A stretch of DNA of 64,000 nt from contig CAVSFO010000020.1 in assembly GCA_963727245.1 (NCBI GenBank), forward strand, positions 124,001-188,000, written 5' to 3'. The DNA is from JBKQVT01 sp963727245. GTDB taxonomy: Bacteria; Planctomycetota; Planctomycetia; Pirellulales; Thermoguttaceae. The notes beneath the pieces are model-generated. The model was not told the origin of the DNA, searched no databases, and was given only the letters and a program-made list of their open reading frames with translations. Numbering within the stretch: the stretch's first letter is position 1; each line of letters begins with the position of its first letter. This document shows, piece by piece, positions 42,019 to 50,948 of this stretch. The translations under genes were made by a program, and so were the position numbers.

Positions 42019-42937
42019 ATGAAGGCCCCGCGCGCCATTTTGCCGTCGGCTCCCCGGTCATGTGCCGCCGCGCTGGCCATGGTAACGATGCTGGCGGGCG
42101 GTTGCCGGATTCCGGGCTTGGGAGGCCCGGTGTCGGATTCGCTGGCCAACTCGCGGCAGCTCTCGCAGCAAGGGATTGCCGCCCTGGATCGCGGCCAGCA
42201 GAGCGAGGCCGAAAGGCTGTTGGCCAAGGCCGTCGCGGCCTGCCCGACCAATGCCGAGGCCCGCCGGGATTATGCCGAGAGCCTGTGGCAGCGCGGGCGC
42301 GGCCCGAGGCCCTGACGCAGTTGGAGGAGGCCTGCCGTCTGACCCCGACGGACGCTGCCCTGCGAGTCCGCCAGGCGGAGATGCACCTGGCGATGGGGCA
42401 ATTGTCCCTCGCCCGCGGCGCCGCGGACAAGGCCGTCAATCTGAATCCCAGGCTGCCCGCCGCCTGGACCGCGCGCGGCCGGGTGATTTACGCCGCCGGC
42501 GATCTGCAGCAGGCCCTGGCCGATTATCATCGCGCCTTGAGCTATGCCCCCTACGACCAGCACCTCCTGCTCGACGTGGCCGAACTCTATCGGCAGATGA
42601 ACCAGCCGCAACGGGCCTTGGAAACGTTGCAGGCCCTGGCCGAGACCTATAACACGCCGGCCGAAGAGCCGCCCCGGGTGCTCTACCTACTGGGACTGTC
42701 GCAGGTGGCCTTGAAGCGCTATGACGACGCCGTGGAGAGCTTCGCCGCCGCCAGCCGCGACAAGCCGACGCCGGAGGTCCTCTACCAGTTGCGCAGGCGC
42801 AATGGTTGGCCGGCCATCCGACCGAGGCCGCGGCCACGGCCGAGAAAGTGCTGGCCATGGACCCGCGGCACCAGGCCGGCCGCGAGTTGATCGCCCGCAT
42901 CGCGGCGGCCCAGCGGCCGCAAGGGCTGCTGCGATAG
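42019..42937 (+). CDS. TPR-repeat lipoprotein
   Basis: ATG 42019 begins a lipoprotein signal (SCAAALAMVTMLAGGC; Cys in the lipobox). TPR units follow: GIAALDRGQQSEAERLLAKAVAACP, LTQLEEACRLTPTDAALRVRQAEMHLAMGQLSLARG, YAAGDLQQALADYHRALSYAPYD, MNQPQRALETLQALAE. Two missing bases (about 42300 and 42790) split the frame in three; repair gives QRGRRPEAL and YQLAQAQWLAGHPTEAAATAEKVLAMDPRH, ending at TAG 42935-42937. Role: membrane-anchored scaffold, unknown partner. Confidence 0.78.
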
Positions 42938-43016
42938 ATGAATTGCGAAACCGCAAGCGTGCTGCACGGCCCCGAATCTCGAAATCCCCAAATCCCTAAA
43001 TCCCCCGTCTCTCTCC

Positions 43017-44576
43017 TTGCACCCTGCACCCCGAACCCTGAACACTCCCGGCCGGCTGGCCATCCCGCTTCTGGCGCTGGGGCTGGTGGCCCTGTGGTTC
43101 CGCTGCCGATCCTTGGGCAATATCCCCGGGCTCAATGGCGACGAAGCCTGGTACGGCGTCACGGCATGGCAAATCCTGCACGGCGGCCGACTGTCGGTCT
43201 TCACGCCCACGGGCAATCTGCTCAACCCCTTCTTCTGCGGACCGCTCCTGCTCGTTCAGGCCTGCGTGCGGCCTTCGATCGCGGCCTTGCGGATGGTGCC
43301 GCTGGCCAGCGGACTACTGGCGCTGGGTCTGAATTGGTGGCTGTGCCGCTGGGTCTTCGGCAGGCCCTCGGCCGTGATTTCCACGCTGGCGCTGGCCCTG
43401 TTGCCGATCGACATCGCTTACAGCCGTTTCGCCTGGGATGCCAGCCAATCGCTGCTGGCGACGCTGCCGGTATGGTATCTGTCCTTGGCCGCGGTGCGTT
43501 TCCCTGCCCGGCAAGACCGGCTGACGGCTGCGGCCATTCTGGCCCTGTTGGCGGCCGTCCTGGTTCATCCGACCAACGTCTTCGCCGGCGCGGCGATCGC
43601 GGCCAGCCTGGCGGCGCGCTGGCGGCAGTTCCGCGTCGAGCCGCGCCGCTTGACGGTCCTCGCCCTGGCCGCGGCGGCGATGATCCTCTGGGCGACGCGC
43701 CTGGTCCACGCCACGGGCGAGGGCGGCGGCTGGCTCAGCCACCTCGGCCAGATCGTCCATCCCGGAAACAAACCGCATTTCACCGTGCTGCACGCGAACC
43801 TGCTGTGCGGCGAGACCGTCTATCAGTACATCTCCGGCGCCCACTCCTGGCTGCCATGGCCACTCGGCCTGGCGTTGACTTGGGCGGTGTTGCTGGCCGC
43901 CGCCTGGCGACTGTGGCGAAGTGGGAGCACGGCCGACCGCGTCCTGGTCGCCGGTTGGCTGCTGCAATTGGCGGGCTTCGTGGTGTTGGCCGGCCCGGAG
44001 GCCATGTCGCCCGGAGCGGAACGCTATGCGATCTGCCTGATCGGTCCGGCCGTCGTATTGGCCGCCCGCGGGGCCGCCGTGTGGTGGGCCGAGGCCGGGC
44101 GGCTGCGGACGGCGGCCACGCTGGCGGCCCTGGCAGCCGGCTGGTTCGTGCTGGCCGATTTCCAACAGCATTACTTCCGCTACATCGAGCAGACCGGCGG
44201 CAACGCCCATCCGACCTTCCGCACCGCGGCCGTCGAGCCGAAACTGGCGGCGCTGGACTACGTCTTGAAGCACCGCAAGGCGGGCGTCAACTGGATCGCG
44301 GCCGACGGCTGGTGGACCTATTGGCCGCTAAAGTATTTGTCGGCGGATGAGAAGAACATCGTGGTCTGGAAGGCGGACCAGCTTCACGGAATCGCTGCCG
44401 ACCAGGGCGTGTGGCACATCGGCTTCTGCGACGGCCGGCCGCCGTCGGGAAGGCAGATTCTCGACTACAGCGGCCGGCCCGTGCTTTCGGTGTCTTGCCC
44501 GGTAGTCTCCCCTCTCCCTTTGGGAGAGGGGCAGGGGGTGAGGGCCTGGCAGAAACACACACAGCCCTCACCCTAA
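43017..44576 (+). CDS. GT39/ArnT-like GT-C membrane glycosyltransferase
   Basis: About 519 residues, polytopic. The first loop has NGDEAWYGVTAW, the Asp-Glu motif typical of GT39/GT83 enzymes that use polyprenyl-phosphate sugars. Around 11 hydrophobic helices follow, then a soluble C-terminal part (YVLKHRKAGVNWIAADGWWTYW). The start is uncertain: TTG 43017 is the first possible codon in this frame after the TPR gene, with no good ribosome binding site, and GTG 43087 would cut the first helix. The last 22 codons are repeat DNA (family A): PLPLGEGQGVRA and so on. Acceptor unknown. Confidence 0.7.
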   Translation: MHPAPRTLNTPGRLAIPLLALGLVALWFRCRSLGNIPGLNGDEAWYGVTAWQILHGGRLSVFTPTGNLLNPFFCGPLLLVQACVRPSIAALRMVPLASGLLALGLNWWLCRWVFGRPSAVISTLALALLPIDIAYSRFAWDASQSLLATLPVWYLSLAAVRFPARQDRLTAAAILALLAAVLVHPTNVFAGAAIAASLAARWRQFRVEPRRLTVLALAAAAMILWATRLVHATGEGGGWLSHLGQIVHPGNKPHFTVLHANLLCGETVYQYISGAHSWLPWPLGLALTWAVLLAAAWRLWRSGSTADRVLVAGWLLQLAGFVVLAGPEAMSPGAERYAICLIGPAVVLAARGAAVWWAEAGRLRTAATLAALAAGWFVLADFQQHYFRYIEQTGGNAHPTFRTAAVEPKLAALDYVLKHRKAGVNWIAADGWWTYWPLKYLSADEKNIVVWKADQLHGIAADQGVWHIGFCDGRPPSGRQILDYSGRPVLSVSCPVVSPLPLGEGQGVRAWQKHTQPSP

Positions 44577-44600
44577 CCCTCTCCCGGAGGGAGAGGGGAC
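44508..44600. repeat. Two family A palindromes at the 3' end of the GT-C gene
   Basis: Copies at about 44508-44545 and 44562-44600; the first supplies the C-terminal codons of the preceding gene. A CCCCTGGTCCCCGGCCCC run (44627-44660) follows up to argG. Confidence 0.85.
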
Positions 44601-44662
44601 ATTGAATCCGCAGCCGGCGCCGCTCCAATCCCAACCCCCTGGTCCCCGGCCCCCGGCCCCTC

Positions 44663-45883
44663 TCAATACTCTCGCGGCCAGACGCGGGCCTGGACCCGGC
44701 CGGGCAGCCCCTGGATCCGCAAAAAGCCCTCGGCGTCGGTCTGATTGTACGAGCCGCCGCCTTCCATCGTGGCAATGCCCTCGTCGTAGAGGTTGTTGGG
44801 GCTGGAGCGGCCGGCCACGATGAGATTGCCCTTGTACAGGTCCAGGCTCACCTCCCCGGTCACCGGTTTCTGCGCCTGGCGGATGAAGGCCATCAGGGCG
44901 TCCATCTTGGCATGATACCAGAAGCCGTAGTAGACCAGCTCGGCCACCTCGGGCGCCAGCCGGTCGCGCAGGTGCATCAGGTCGCGGTCCATGGTCAACT
45001 GCTCGACCAGCCGATGGGCCGCGTAGAGGACGGTCATGCCCGGCGCCTCGTAGACCCCGCGGCTCTTCATCCCCACGAAGCGGTTTTCAACCATGTCGAT
45101 GCGGCCGATGCCGTTGCGGCCGCCGATCTCATTCAACCAACTGACGATCTCGAAGGCCCCCAGCAGCTCGCCGTTGACGCTCGCCGGCACGCCCGCCGCG
45201 GAAACCGATCGTCACGTTCTCGATCTCGTCGGGGGCCTCTTGGGGCGAACGGCTCATGCCGAAATCGACCAGCTCGACCCCGTTGACGGCGAGGTCTTCC
45301 AGCTTGCCGGCCTCGTAGCTGATGTGCAGGCAGTTCTCGTCGGAGCTGTAGGGCTTGGCGACGGATGCCTTTACGGGAATGTCTTTCTGCCGGCAATAGG
45401 CGATCATTTCGCTGCGTCCGGGAAAGCGGCGGCGGAATTCCTCCATCCGCCAGGGCGCAATCACCCGCACCGCCGGCTGCAAGGCCTCGGCGGCCAACTG
45501 GAAGCGGCACTGGTCGTTCCCCTTGCCCGTGGCCCCGTGCACGTAGGCGTCGGCGCCGACCTCACGAGCGACTTGCAGACAGACCTTCGAGAATCAGGGG
45601 CCGGGCGATCGACGTGCCCAGCAGGTAGACGCCCTCGTACTTGGCCTGCCACTGCAAGACGGGAAAGGCGAAGTCGCGGCACAGTTCCTCTTGGGCGTCG
45701 ATGATCCGCGCCGAGCGGGCCCCGATCTTCCGCGCCTTCTCCAGGATCGCCTCGCGGTCCTCGCAGGGCTGCCCGAGAATCGACGTACACGGCGTGCACG
45801 TCGTAGCCTTGATCTTCGATCAGCCAGTTCAGGATGACCGAGGTGTCCAATCCGCCGGAATAGGCCAGAACGCAGCTTGGCAT
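44663..45883 (-). CDS. argG: Argininosuccinate synthase
   Basis: Joins citrulline and aspartate with ATP in arginine synthesis. ATG 45883 behind AAGGAA. The N-type ATP-pyrophosphatase loop is AYSGGLDTS (residues 7-15); then GQPCEDREAIL, GTSIARPLI, HGATGKGNDQCRFQLA, KPYSSDENCLHISYE, TIGFRGG, GRNGIGRIDMVENRFVGMKSRG and YEAPG. Three extra bases (plus-strand positions about 45778, 45592 and 45193) split it into four frames; two are the same change, GATC to GATTC on the coding strand. The reconstructed length of about 405 residues is normal. No neighbouring arginine genes. Confidence 0.93.
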
Positions 45884-45919
45884 GGGAGTCAGTTCCTTCA
45901 AAGTCAGGGGGGCGTGCCG

Positions 45920-45988
45920 GGTGGCACTGGCTTTGCCAGTGCTTCGGGCTGCACCGCGCGCGGAAACACTGGCAAAGCCAGTGCCACC
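45920..45988. repeat. Long perfect inverted repeat, family F
   Basis: A 22-bp arm at 45920-45941 is perfectly repeated in reverse at 45967-45988. Each arm is itself palindromic (CACTGGC-TTT-GCCAGTG). It lies between argG and the C45 hydrolase gene, and may fold as a cruciform or terminator. Confidence 0.9.
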
Positions 45989-45994
45989 CAACGG

Positions 45995-47248
45995 CTATTT
46001 TGCCCGGGAAGACGGCCTTTCGCAAGGGGCTGGCCCGGCCGCGCGGCTGGCCATTGCCGGGACCGTCGGCTTGGCGACGATTTGCTCGGTCCCGAACAGC
46101 GGACCAAGCAAGAGCTCCTGCAACGGCCGCTTCGAGGAAGGCGGCGAGCCCAACGCGAGGTGCAGCACCAAGGGCACCGGCTCGAAGATCATCGTCTGCA
46201 CCGTCATGGGGCCCTGGTTCACCGCGTCGAGCTTCCGGGCCAGGTCGTCGATGCCGATTTTTTCCATCGACGCCGCCGTGGCCAGGATGCTGTAGCGGCG
46301 ACACCACTTGACGACGCTGACGGCCAACTCCTTGCTGCGAAAATGGTTGGTGCACGCGCAGATGCCGTCGCTGCCGCGGCGAACCACCACGCTCTTGGTG
46401 GTGATTTCCAGCACGGCCCCCTCCCGCCGGTCGCAGACCGCCAGGTTGAGCATCGTCGACCGCGGCACGGAGCGCACCAGTTTCTCCGCCTCTTCAATCG
46501 TTGTGCACTCCTCCAGGACGCGGCGGAAGCAGAGCGTGTAGGGCATGCCCTTGACGTTGAGCCACAACGAGCCGTCGGCGGCCAGAAACACTTCATGGAC
46601 CGCCAAGGCCAGGCCGGCGTCGTTCATCCCCGACAGGCAGCCGAACATCCCCGGCAGCCCGATGGCGGCGAAGGCGTGTTTGCCGCGAGGGCGATAGACG
46701 GTCACCAGGCCGTACTTGTCGAGGATTCCCAGGGCGTAGAAGTCGAGGTTTCTGCCGAACAGGGGGGCCTTGGTTGCGCTCTTCTGGGCCGAGACCAGCA
46801 GCGACGAGCACCCCAGCCAATCGCGGTAGCTGTCCATGATCGTGTTGCCGGTGACGCACAATTCGGCGTCGATGGCCAGCGCCTTGGCGAAGGCCTGCAA
46901 CTCCTCGCGATGGTCGGCCGGGGCCTGCTTGAACAGGGCGCGGCCGTCCGCCACGATCCTCGGCCAGCGTTGCTCACAGCGAAAGGTGCGGAGCAGCTTC
47001 TTCGGATAGTCGGCGATCGCCTTGGCGGCCTGGCCGGTCAGGGCGGCCTTCTGCCGGCCGATCTCCTGCGGCGTCCCCTCGACCACCAGCACCGGCAGGC
47101 CGTGGATGAATTTCAACTCGCCCTTGTCGTAGCGGCCTTCCTGGAAGGGACTCTTTTCCTCGGCCGCAGCGGCCACCGTGGCGGCGAGCAGGGTAACCAG
47201 CAGCAGCGGCAACAGCAGTAGCAAAAACCTCTTCTGGGCAACTCGCAT
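45995..47248 (-). CDS. C45 family autoproteolytic acyltransferase/hydrolase (Ntn fold), secreted
   Basis: About 417 residues. ATG 47248 follows GAGGGG; a signal peptide spans residues 8-29. The Ntn-hydrolase core has TGNTIMDSYRDWLGCSSLLV: Cys147 should become the N-terminal nucleophile after self-cleavage, followed by LFGRNLDFY. GMFGCLSGMNDAGLALA, KGMPYTLCFRRVLEECTTIEEAEKLV and EITTKSVVVRR match the acyl-CoA:6-aminopenicillanate acyltransferase-like group. The substrate is probably an amide, not knowable here. It is divergent from hicBA. Confidence 0.82.
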   Translation of the reverse strand: MRVAQKRFLLLLLPLLLVTLLAATVAAAAEEKSPFQEGRYDKGELKFIHGLPVLVVEGTPQEIGRQKAALTGQAAKAIADYPKKLLRTFRCEQRWPRIVADGRALFKQAPADHREELQAFAKALAIDAELCVTGNTIMDSYRDWLGCSSLLVSAQKSATKAPLFGRNLDFYALGILDKYGLVTVYRPRGKHAFAAIGLPGMFGCLSGMNDAGLALAVHEVFLAADGSLWLNVKGMPYTLCFRRVLEECTTIEEAEKLVRSVPRSTMLNLAVCDRREGAVLEITTKSVVVRRGSDGICACTNHFRSKELAVSVVKWCRRYSILATAASMEKIGIDDLARKLDAVNQGPMTVQTMIFEPVPLVLHLALGSPPSSKRPLQELLLGPLFGTEQIVAKPTVPAMASRAAGPAPCERPSSRAK

Positions 47249-47299
47249 CAAGAACCCCTCAAATAGATGGCAGACGCCGTTTTTGCAATTCCGATGAAT

Positions 47300-47320
47300 T
47301 ATAGCGGGACCGTGCCGCTA
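47300..47320. promoter_or_regulatory. Palindromic operator candidate upstream of hicBA
   Basis: ATAGCGG-GACCGTG-CCGCTAT, perfect 7-bp arms, between the divergent C45 gene and the hicB promoter. HicB proteins often bind such sites to control their own operon. Confidence 0.45.
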
Positions 47321-47380
47321 TGATAACCGGCCACCCCAAGCGGGAGAATCCCAACCGCTCCAACATGCCCGGCTTTCTGG

Positions 47381-47386
47381 TATAAT
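47381..47386 (+). promoter_or_regulatory. Consensus -10 box of hicBA
   Basis: TATAAT, six of six to consensus; the -35 is weak. Transcription would start near 47393, after the ATG at 47390, which supports the GTG at 47423 as the real hicB start. Confidence 0.6.
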
Positions 47387-47422
47387 GCCATGGTCGGCGG
47401 TGGCAAGCGCAAGGAGAATCCT

Positions 47423-47662
47423 GTGAAATTCTATGCCTTCCAAATCGTGATCGAGAAAGAGCCGGAGGACGAGGGCTACTCGGCATACAGCCCGACGCTG
47501 CCCGGCTGTTTCAGCAACGGTAGAACGATCGAGGAGGCCAGGCGAAACATGCGCGAGGCCGTCCAGCAGCACGTCGAGTCGTTGCTGGCGCGTGCCGCTG
47601 AGATCCCCCAAGGCGACAGTGTGCTGCACGTCGAGGAACTGACGGTGGGGGTGCCTGAATGA
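47423..47662 (+). CDS. hicB: HicB family antitoxin
   Basis: A 79-residue type II antitoxin that neutralises HicA. GTG 47423 is chosen: AAGGAG is six bases upstream and the -10 box excludes the earlier ATG. Family signature: IVIEKEPEDEGYSAYSPTLPGCFSNGRTIEEARRNMREAVQQHVESLL, a degraded RNase H-like fold. No separate DNA-binding domain is seen, so autoregulation may need the complex. It overlaps hicA by four bases. The order antitoxin-first is the less common one for hic modules. Confidence 0.9.
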   Translation: MKFYAFQIVIEKEPEDEGYSAYSPTLPGCFSNGRTIEEARRNMREAVQQHVESLLARAAEIPQGDSVLHVEELTVGVPE

Positions 47663-47886
47663 GCCGCATGCCCCAGGTGACGGCTCGCAACCTGATTCAA
47701 TTTCTCAAGTCGCAGGGGTTCGTCGAGGACCGTCAGAGCGGAAGCCATCTGACGCTTGCGCACGAGGGACGCCGCGTGTCCGTCACCGTACCCGTGCATA
47801 CCGGTTGCGACATCGGCCGCGGCCTGGCTGTGCGTATCCTCAAGGATGCCGGGTTTTCTGTCGACGACTTCCTGCGCAGCAGATGA
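47659..47886 (+). CDS. hicA: HicA family toxin (mRNA interferase)
   Basis: A 75-residue small RNase with a double-stranded-RNA-binding-like fold. RNLIQFLKSQGFVEDRQSGSHLTLAHEGRRVSVTVPVH shows the catalytic His30 in GSH and the usual basic strand. The C-terminus is LAVRILKDAGFSVDDFL. Its ATG is in the ATGA overlap with hicB, so expression is coupled. It looks intact. Confidence 0.9.
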   Translation: MSRMPQVTARNLIQFLKSQGFVEDRQSGSHLTLAHEGRRVSVTVPVHTGCDIGRGLAVRILKDAGFSVDDFLRSR

Positions 47887-47916
47887 CCTCTTCGGAATGT
47901 GGCTCTTTGTCCGCGC

Positions 47917-48639
47917 TCAATCGCCCGCCAACGCCAACACCCAAGCTTCCGGTACGTGGCGGGACACGACGGTGCGGGCGAGATTGAACCACGTCGGATG
48001 CCGGTCGAGAACGGCGCTGTCGGCCGTGGCCACGATCTGGTCGGCCGCGGCCAATAGGGAGTCGGGATCGGCGACCAACTCGACCCGCCAGCACCACCCC
48101 TGGCCGGCGGCCAGGGCCTCCATGATCGCCTTGAGCCGGCCGCTGTTGGACACCGGCCGGTCGAGATACCAGCAACACTCGGCGACGCCCAGGTCGGCGG
48201 CGGTGCGGCCGATCCGCTCCAAGGCCGGGCCCGTCTCGGCCACCTTGCGGTAGCTGCCGTGCATGCTGGCCATGTCGCGGTAGGCGCCGTCGCGGCCCTG
48301 CAATACGACTCCGCCGGCCAGCGCGGCCTCGACGGTCGTCAACACGTTATAGCCGTCCAGCCAAAGCGGCCGGCCCCGCAGCGCTGCGGCCTCCGCCTGG
48401 CAATCGCGCCGCCCGGCGGCGTCCTGTTGGCTCGAGGCACAGCGCGCCACGGCGATCCGTTGCCGCGACACCAGCGCATAGCGATCGCCCACCAGCTTCA
48501 AGGACGAATCGCGCGGATAACCCTGGCTGAGCAACCAGCCCAGATCGGCCGTCGCCTGTTGCAACGTCGGCGCCAGCGCCGGGGCGAACCAGCGGGCGTC
48601 TTCCGGATGCGGCCCGCGATGTTTTCTCTGGTCAGGCAT
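47917..48639 (-). CDS. DUF434/DUF5616 domain protein
   Basis: A 240-residue soluble protein. N-terminal DUF434: RGPHPEDARWFAPALAPTLQQATADLGWLLSQGYPRDSSLKLVGDRYALVSRQRIAVARCA. The C-terminal part resembles DUF5616, a PIN-like fold: LWLDGYNVLTTVEAALAGGVVLQGRDGAYRD, ADLGVAECCWYLDRPVSNSGRLKAI, DSAVLDRHPTWFNL. The acidic residues (Asp in LDGYN, Asp in YLDRPVSNS, Asp in DSAVLD) sit where PIN nucleases hold metal, so RNase activity is possible. ATG 48639 starts the domain. It ends 30 bases from hicA, convergently. Confidence 0.75.
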   Translation of the reverse strand: MPDQRKHRGPHPEDARWFAPALAPTLQQATADLGWLLSQGYPRDSSLKLVGDRYALVSRQRIAVARCASSQQDAAGRRDCQAEAAALRGRPLWLDGYNVLTTVEAALAGGVVLQGRDGAYRDMASMHGSYRKVAETGPALERIGRTAADLGVAECCWYLDRPVSNSGRLKAIMEALAAGQGWCWRVELVADPDSLLAAADQIVATADSAVLDRHPTWFNLARTVVSRHVPEAWVLALAGD

Positions 48640-48648
48640 AAAAGGGGC

Positions 48649-48722
48649 CAGGGGCCAGGGGCCGGATAAAGGGCGCCGGCGCACCCGGTCATCCCATCCG
48701 GAGGCTAACGCCTCCGGCTCAT
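48649..48722. repeat. CCTGG-type run and family D palindrome
   Basis: GGGGCCAGGGGCCAGGGGCC (about 48651-48665) and CCGGAGGC-TAAC-GCCTCCGG (48700-48719), filling the gap before the PEBP gene. Confidence 0.8.
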
Positions 48723-48730
48723 GTTATCCT

Positions 48731-49342
48731 TCACCGCTGGTACGTGCCGACCAGTTCGCCCTGGGCCAGCACATGACCGTCCACTTCCCGGAGCACGGTG
48801 CTCTTGTCCAGGCCCGGCTCGGCCACCAGCTTGGCCTCCAAGGCGTAGAGCCGGAAGCGATAACGGTGGGTGCCGTGACCGGGCGGGGGCATCGGCCCAC
48901 GATAGCCGATGTTGTGCCCCTTGGGCCACGAGTTCTGTCCCTGCAGCGCGCCGGCGGGGGCCTTCAGCCGCGGCTGCTGCGGCACACCCTCGGGCAGACC
49001 GGTGGCGTTGGCGGGGATCTTGTACATGACCCAGTGGACCCAGGGATCCTTGGTCGGGGCATCGGGGTCGTCGCAAATCAGCGCCAACTCCTGGGTTTTC
49101 TCGGGCAACTTGGACCACGCCAACGGCGGCGAGACGTCCGCCCCTTCACCCGTGTACTTCTTGGGAATCTGCTGGCCGCCGGCGAAGGCGGAACTGGTGA
49201 TTTCGATGCTCATCGGTGGCTTTTTTCCTTTCGTGCTTGGGGCAACGGGATCGGCCTGGCAACCTGCCGCTCCTGCCCATGAAAGTAGCGACGAAAAAAC
49301 GGCGACACACCATAACATACCATGCGCCCGTGATGGTTTCAT
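48731..49342 (-). CDS. YbhB/YbcL family (PEBP-like) secreted protein
   Basis: About 203 residues. ATG 49342 is chosen for GGAGGAGGC upstream; an earlier GTG at 49360 overlaps that site. A signal peptide with possible lipobox (SWAGAAGC) is followed by the Raf-kinase-inhibitor-like fold: IPKKYTGEGADVSPPLAW, LALICDDPDAPTKDPWVHWVMYKIP, and GHGTHRYRFRLYAL. Asp, Pro and His of the ligand pocket (DPDAP, HWV, GHGTHRY) are present. Function of bacterial PEBPs is poorly known. It lies 21 bases after rtcB on the same strand, probably one operon. Confidence 0.88.
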   Translation of the reverse strand: MKPSRAHGMLWCVAVFSSLLSWAGAAGCQADPVAPSTKGKKPPMSIEITSSAFAGGQQIPKKYTGEGADVSPPLAWSKLPEKTQELALICDDPDAPTKDPWVHWVMYKIPANATGLPEGVPQQPRLKAPAGALQGQNSWPKGHNIGYRGPMPPPGHGTHRYRFRLYALEAKLVAEPGLDKSTVLREVDGHVLAQGELVGTYQR

Positions 49343-49363
49343 CAAAAAAGCCTCCTCCACTGC

Positions 49364-50827
49364 TCAGCCTTTAATCACGCCGATCGGCCGCAGGCGTGCG
49401 ACCTTGCGGGCCAGGCCGGCCCGATCGACCACGTCGACCACGAGATTGACATCCTTATACGCCGCCGGCTGTTCCTCGGCCAGCCCCCGCCAACTCCGGC
49501 AGCGGGCCAGCACGCCGCGGTCGGCCAGCTCGCGGTCGATGCGGCGGCCTTGGGCGTTCTGGACGGCGGCGGTGCGGCTCATCACCCGGCCGGCCCCGTG
49601 GCAGGTCGTGCCGAAGGCCCGCGTCATGCTGCCGGGCATCCCCAGCAGCACCCAACTGCACCGCCCCATGTCGCCGGGAATTATCACCGGCTGGCCCAGC
49701 GCCCGGTAGGCCGCCGGCAACTCGGCATGGCCGGGCGGGAACGCCCGCGTCGCCCCCTTGCGATGTACGCACACCTGTTTCACCCGGCCGTCGACCTCGT
49801 GGTTCTCCAGCTTGGCGATATTATGGGCCACGTCGTACACGAGGTTCATCTGCAACGATTCCCAACTGCGGCCGAGGAACTGGGCGAAGGTCTCGCGGGT
49901 CTGCCACATCAGCAGTTGCCGGTTGGCCCAGGCGAAATTGGCCGCCGCACGCATGGCGCCCAGGTACTGTTGCCCCTCCGGGCTGTGGACGGGGGCACAG
50001 GCCAGTTGGCGGTCGGGAAGCTCGATGCCGTACTTGGCCGGCACGCCGCGGAGCATCTGCAAAGCGTCGTCGCACACCTGGTAGCCCAGGCCCCGCGAGC
50101 CGGAATGGATCATCACGCACACCAGGTCCTGCTGCAACCCCAGGGCGCGGGCGGCCGGCTCGTCGACCACGTCCTCGACCACTTGCAGCTCGAGAAAATG
50201 GTTGCCGGAACCGAGCGTCCCGCACTGATCGCCGCCCCGCTCGATGGCGCGATGGCTGACCCGCTCCGGATCGGCCCCGGCCAGGCAGCCGCCGGCCTCG
50301 GTGTGGTCGAGGTCGCCCTCGGTGGCCCAGCCGCGGGTTTGCAAGTACCGGCAGCCGTCGGCCAGCAGCCGCTGCAGCTCCTTGGCGCCGAAGTGGTAGG
50401 GGCCGCCGCGGCCCACCCCCGCCGGAATCTGCTTGAACAGGGCGTCCATCAGCGGCTGCATGCGGGGCTGGACCTCGCCGAGCGGCAGGTTCGTCCGCAT
50501 CAGCCGGACGCCGCAGTTGATGTCGTAGCCGACCCCGCCGGGCGAGATCACGCCCCCTTCGGCCGGATCGGTCGCGCAGACGCCACCGATGCAGAAGCCG
50601 TATCCCCAATGGATGTCGGGCATGGCGAGGCTGGCCATCTGGATGCCCGGCAGCGTGGCCACGTTGGCCACTTGCTCGGGGGCCTGGTCGTGGCGAATCT
50701 GCTCGATGAGCTTGTCGTCGGCGAAGATCCGCCCCTCGACCCGCATCCCCAGTTTGTAACTCTTGGGAATCCGCCAGGTGCAGGCGTCGATTTGCTCCAG
50801 CGGTCCGGCATATCCTGGCTTGGCCAT
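49364..50827 (-). CDS. rtcB: RtcB family RNA-splicing ligase
   Basis: Joins 3'-phosphate or cyclic phosphate to 5'-OH RNA ends with GTP and Mn. 487 residues, normal length and one frame. Metal and active-site segments: MPDIHWGYGFCIGGV, GGVGYDINCGVRL, CGTLGSGNHFLELQ, VMIHSGSRGLG, VYDVAHNIAKLE, and the guanylated His in TCHGAGRVMSR. ATG 50827. No archease gene is adjacent; the partner downstream is the PEBP-like gene. Confidence 0.93.
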   Translation of the reverse strand: MAKPGYAGPLEQIDACTWRIPKSYKLGMRVEGRIFADDKLIEQIRHDQAPEQVANVATLPGIQMASLAMPDIHWGYGFCIGGVCATDPAEGGVISPGGVGYDINCGVRLMRTNLPLGEVQPRMQPLMDALFKQIPAGVGRGGPYHFGAKELQRLLADGCRYLQTRGWATEGDLDHTEAGGCLAGADPERVSHRAIERGGDQCGTLGSGNHFLELQVVEDVVDEPAARALGLQQDLVCVMIHSGSRGLGYQVCDDALQMLRGVPAKYGIELPDRQLACAPVHSPEGQQYLGAMRAAANFAWANRQLLMWQTRETFAQFLGRSWESLQMNLVYDVAHNIAKLENHEVDGRVKQVCVHRKGATRAFPPGHAELPAAYRALGQPVIIPGDMGRCSWVLLGMPGSMTRAFGTTCHGAGRVMSRTAAVQNAQGRRIDRELADRGVLARCRSWRGLAEEQPAAYKDVNLVVDVVDRAGLARKVARLRPIGVIKG

Positions 50828-50948
50828 GGCGTTTCTCCCCCTGGGGCGGCCCAGTGGACAGTCCCCGGTTCCCCATAGTGTACGCTGGCCGCCGGGGCGG
50901 ACAAGCCGGGGGCTGGCTGCCGGGCCGCGTCCGCTCTATTCTATACCC

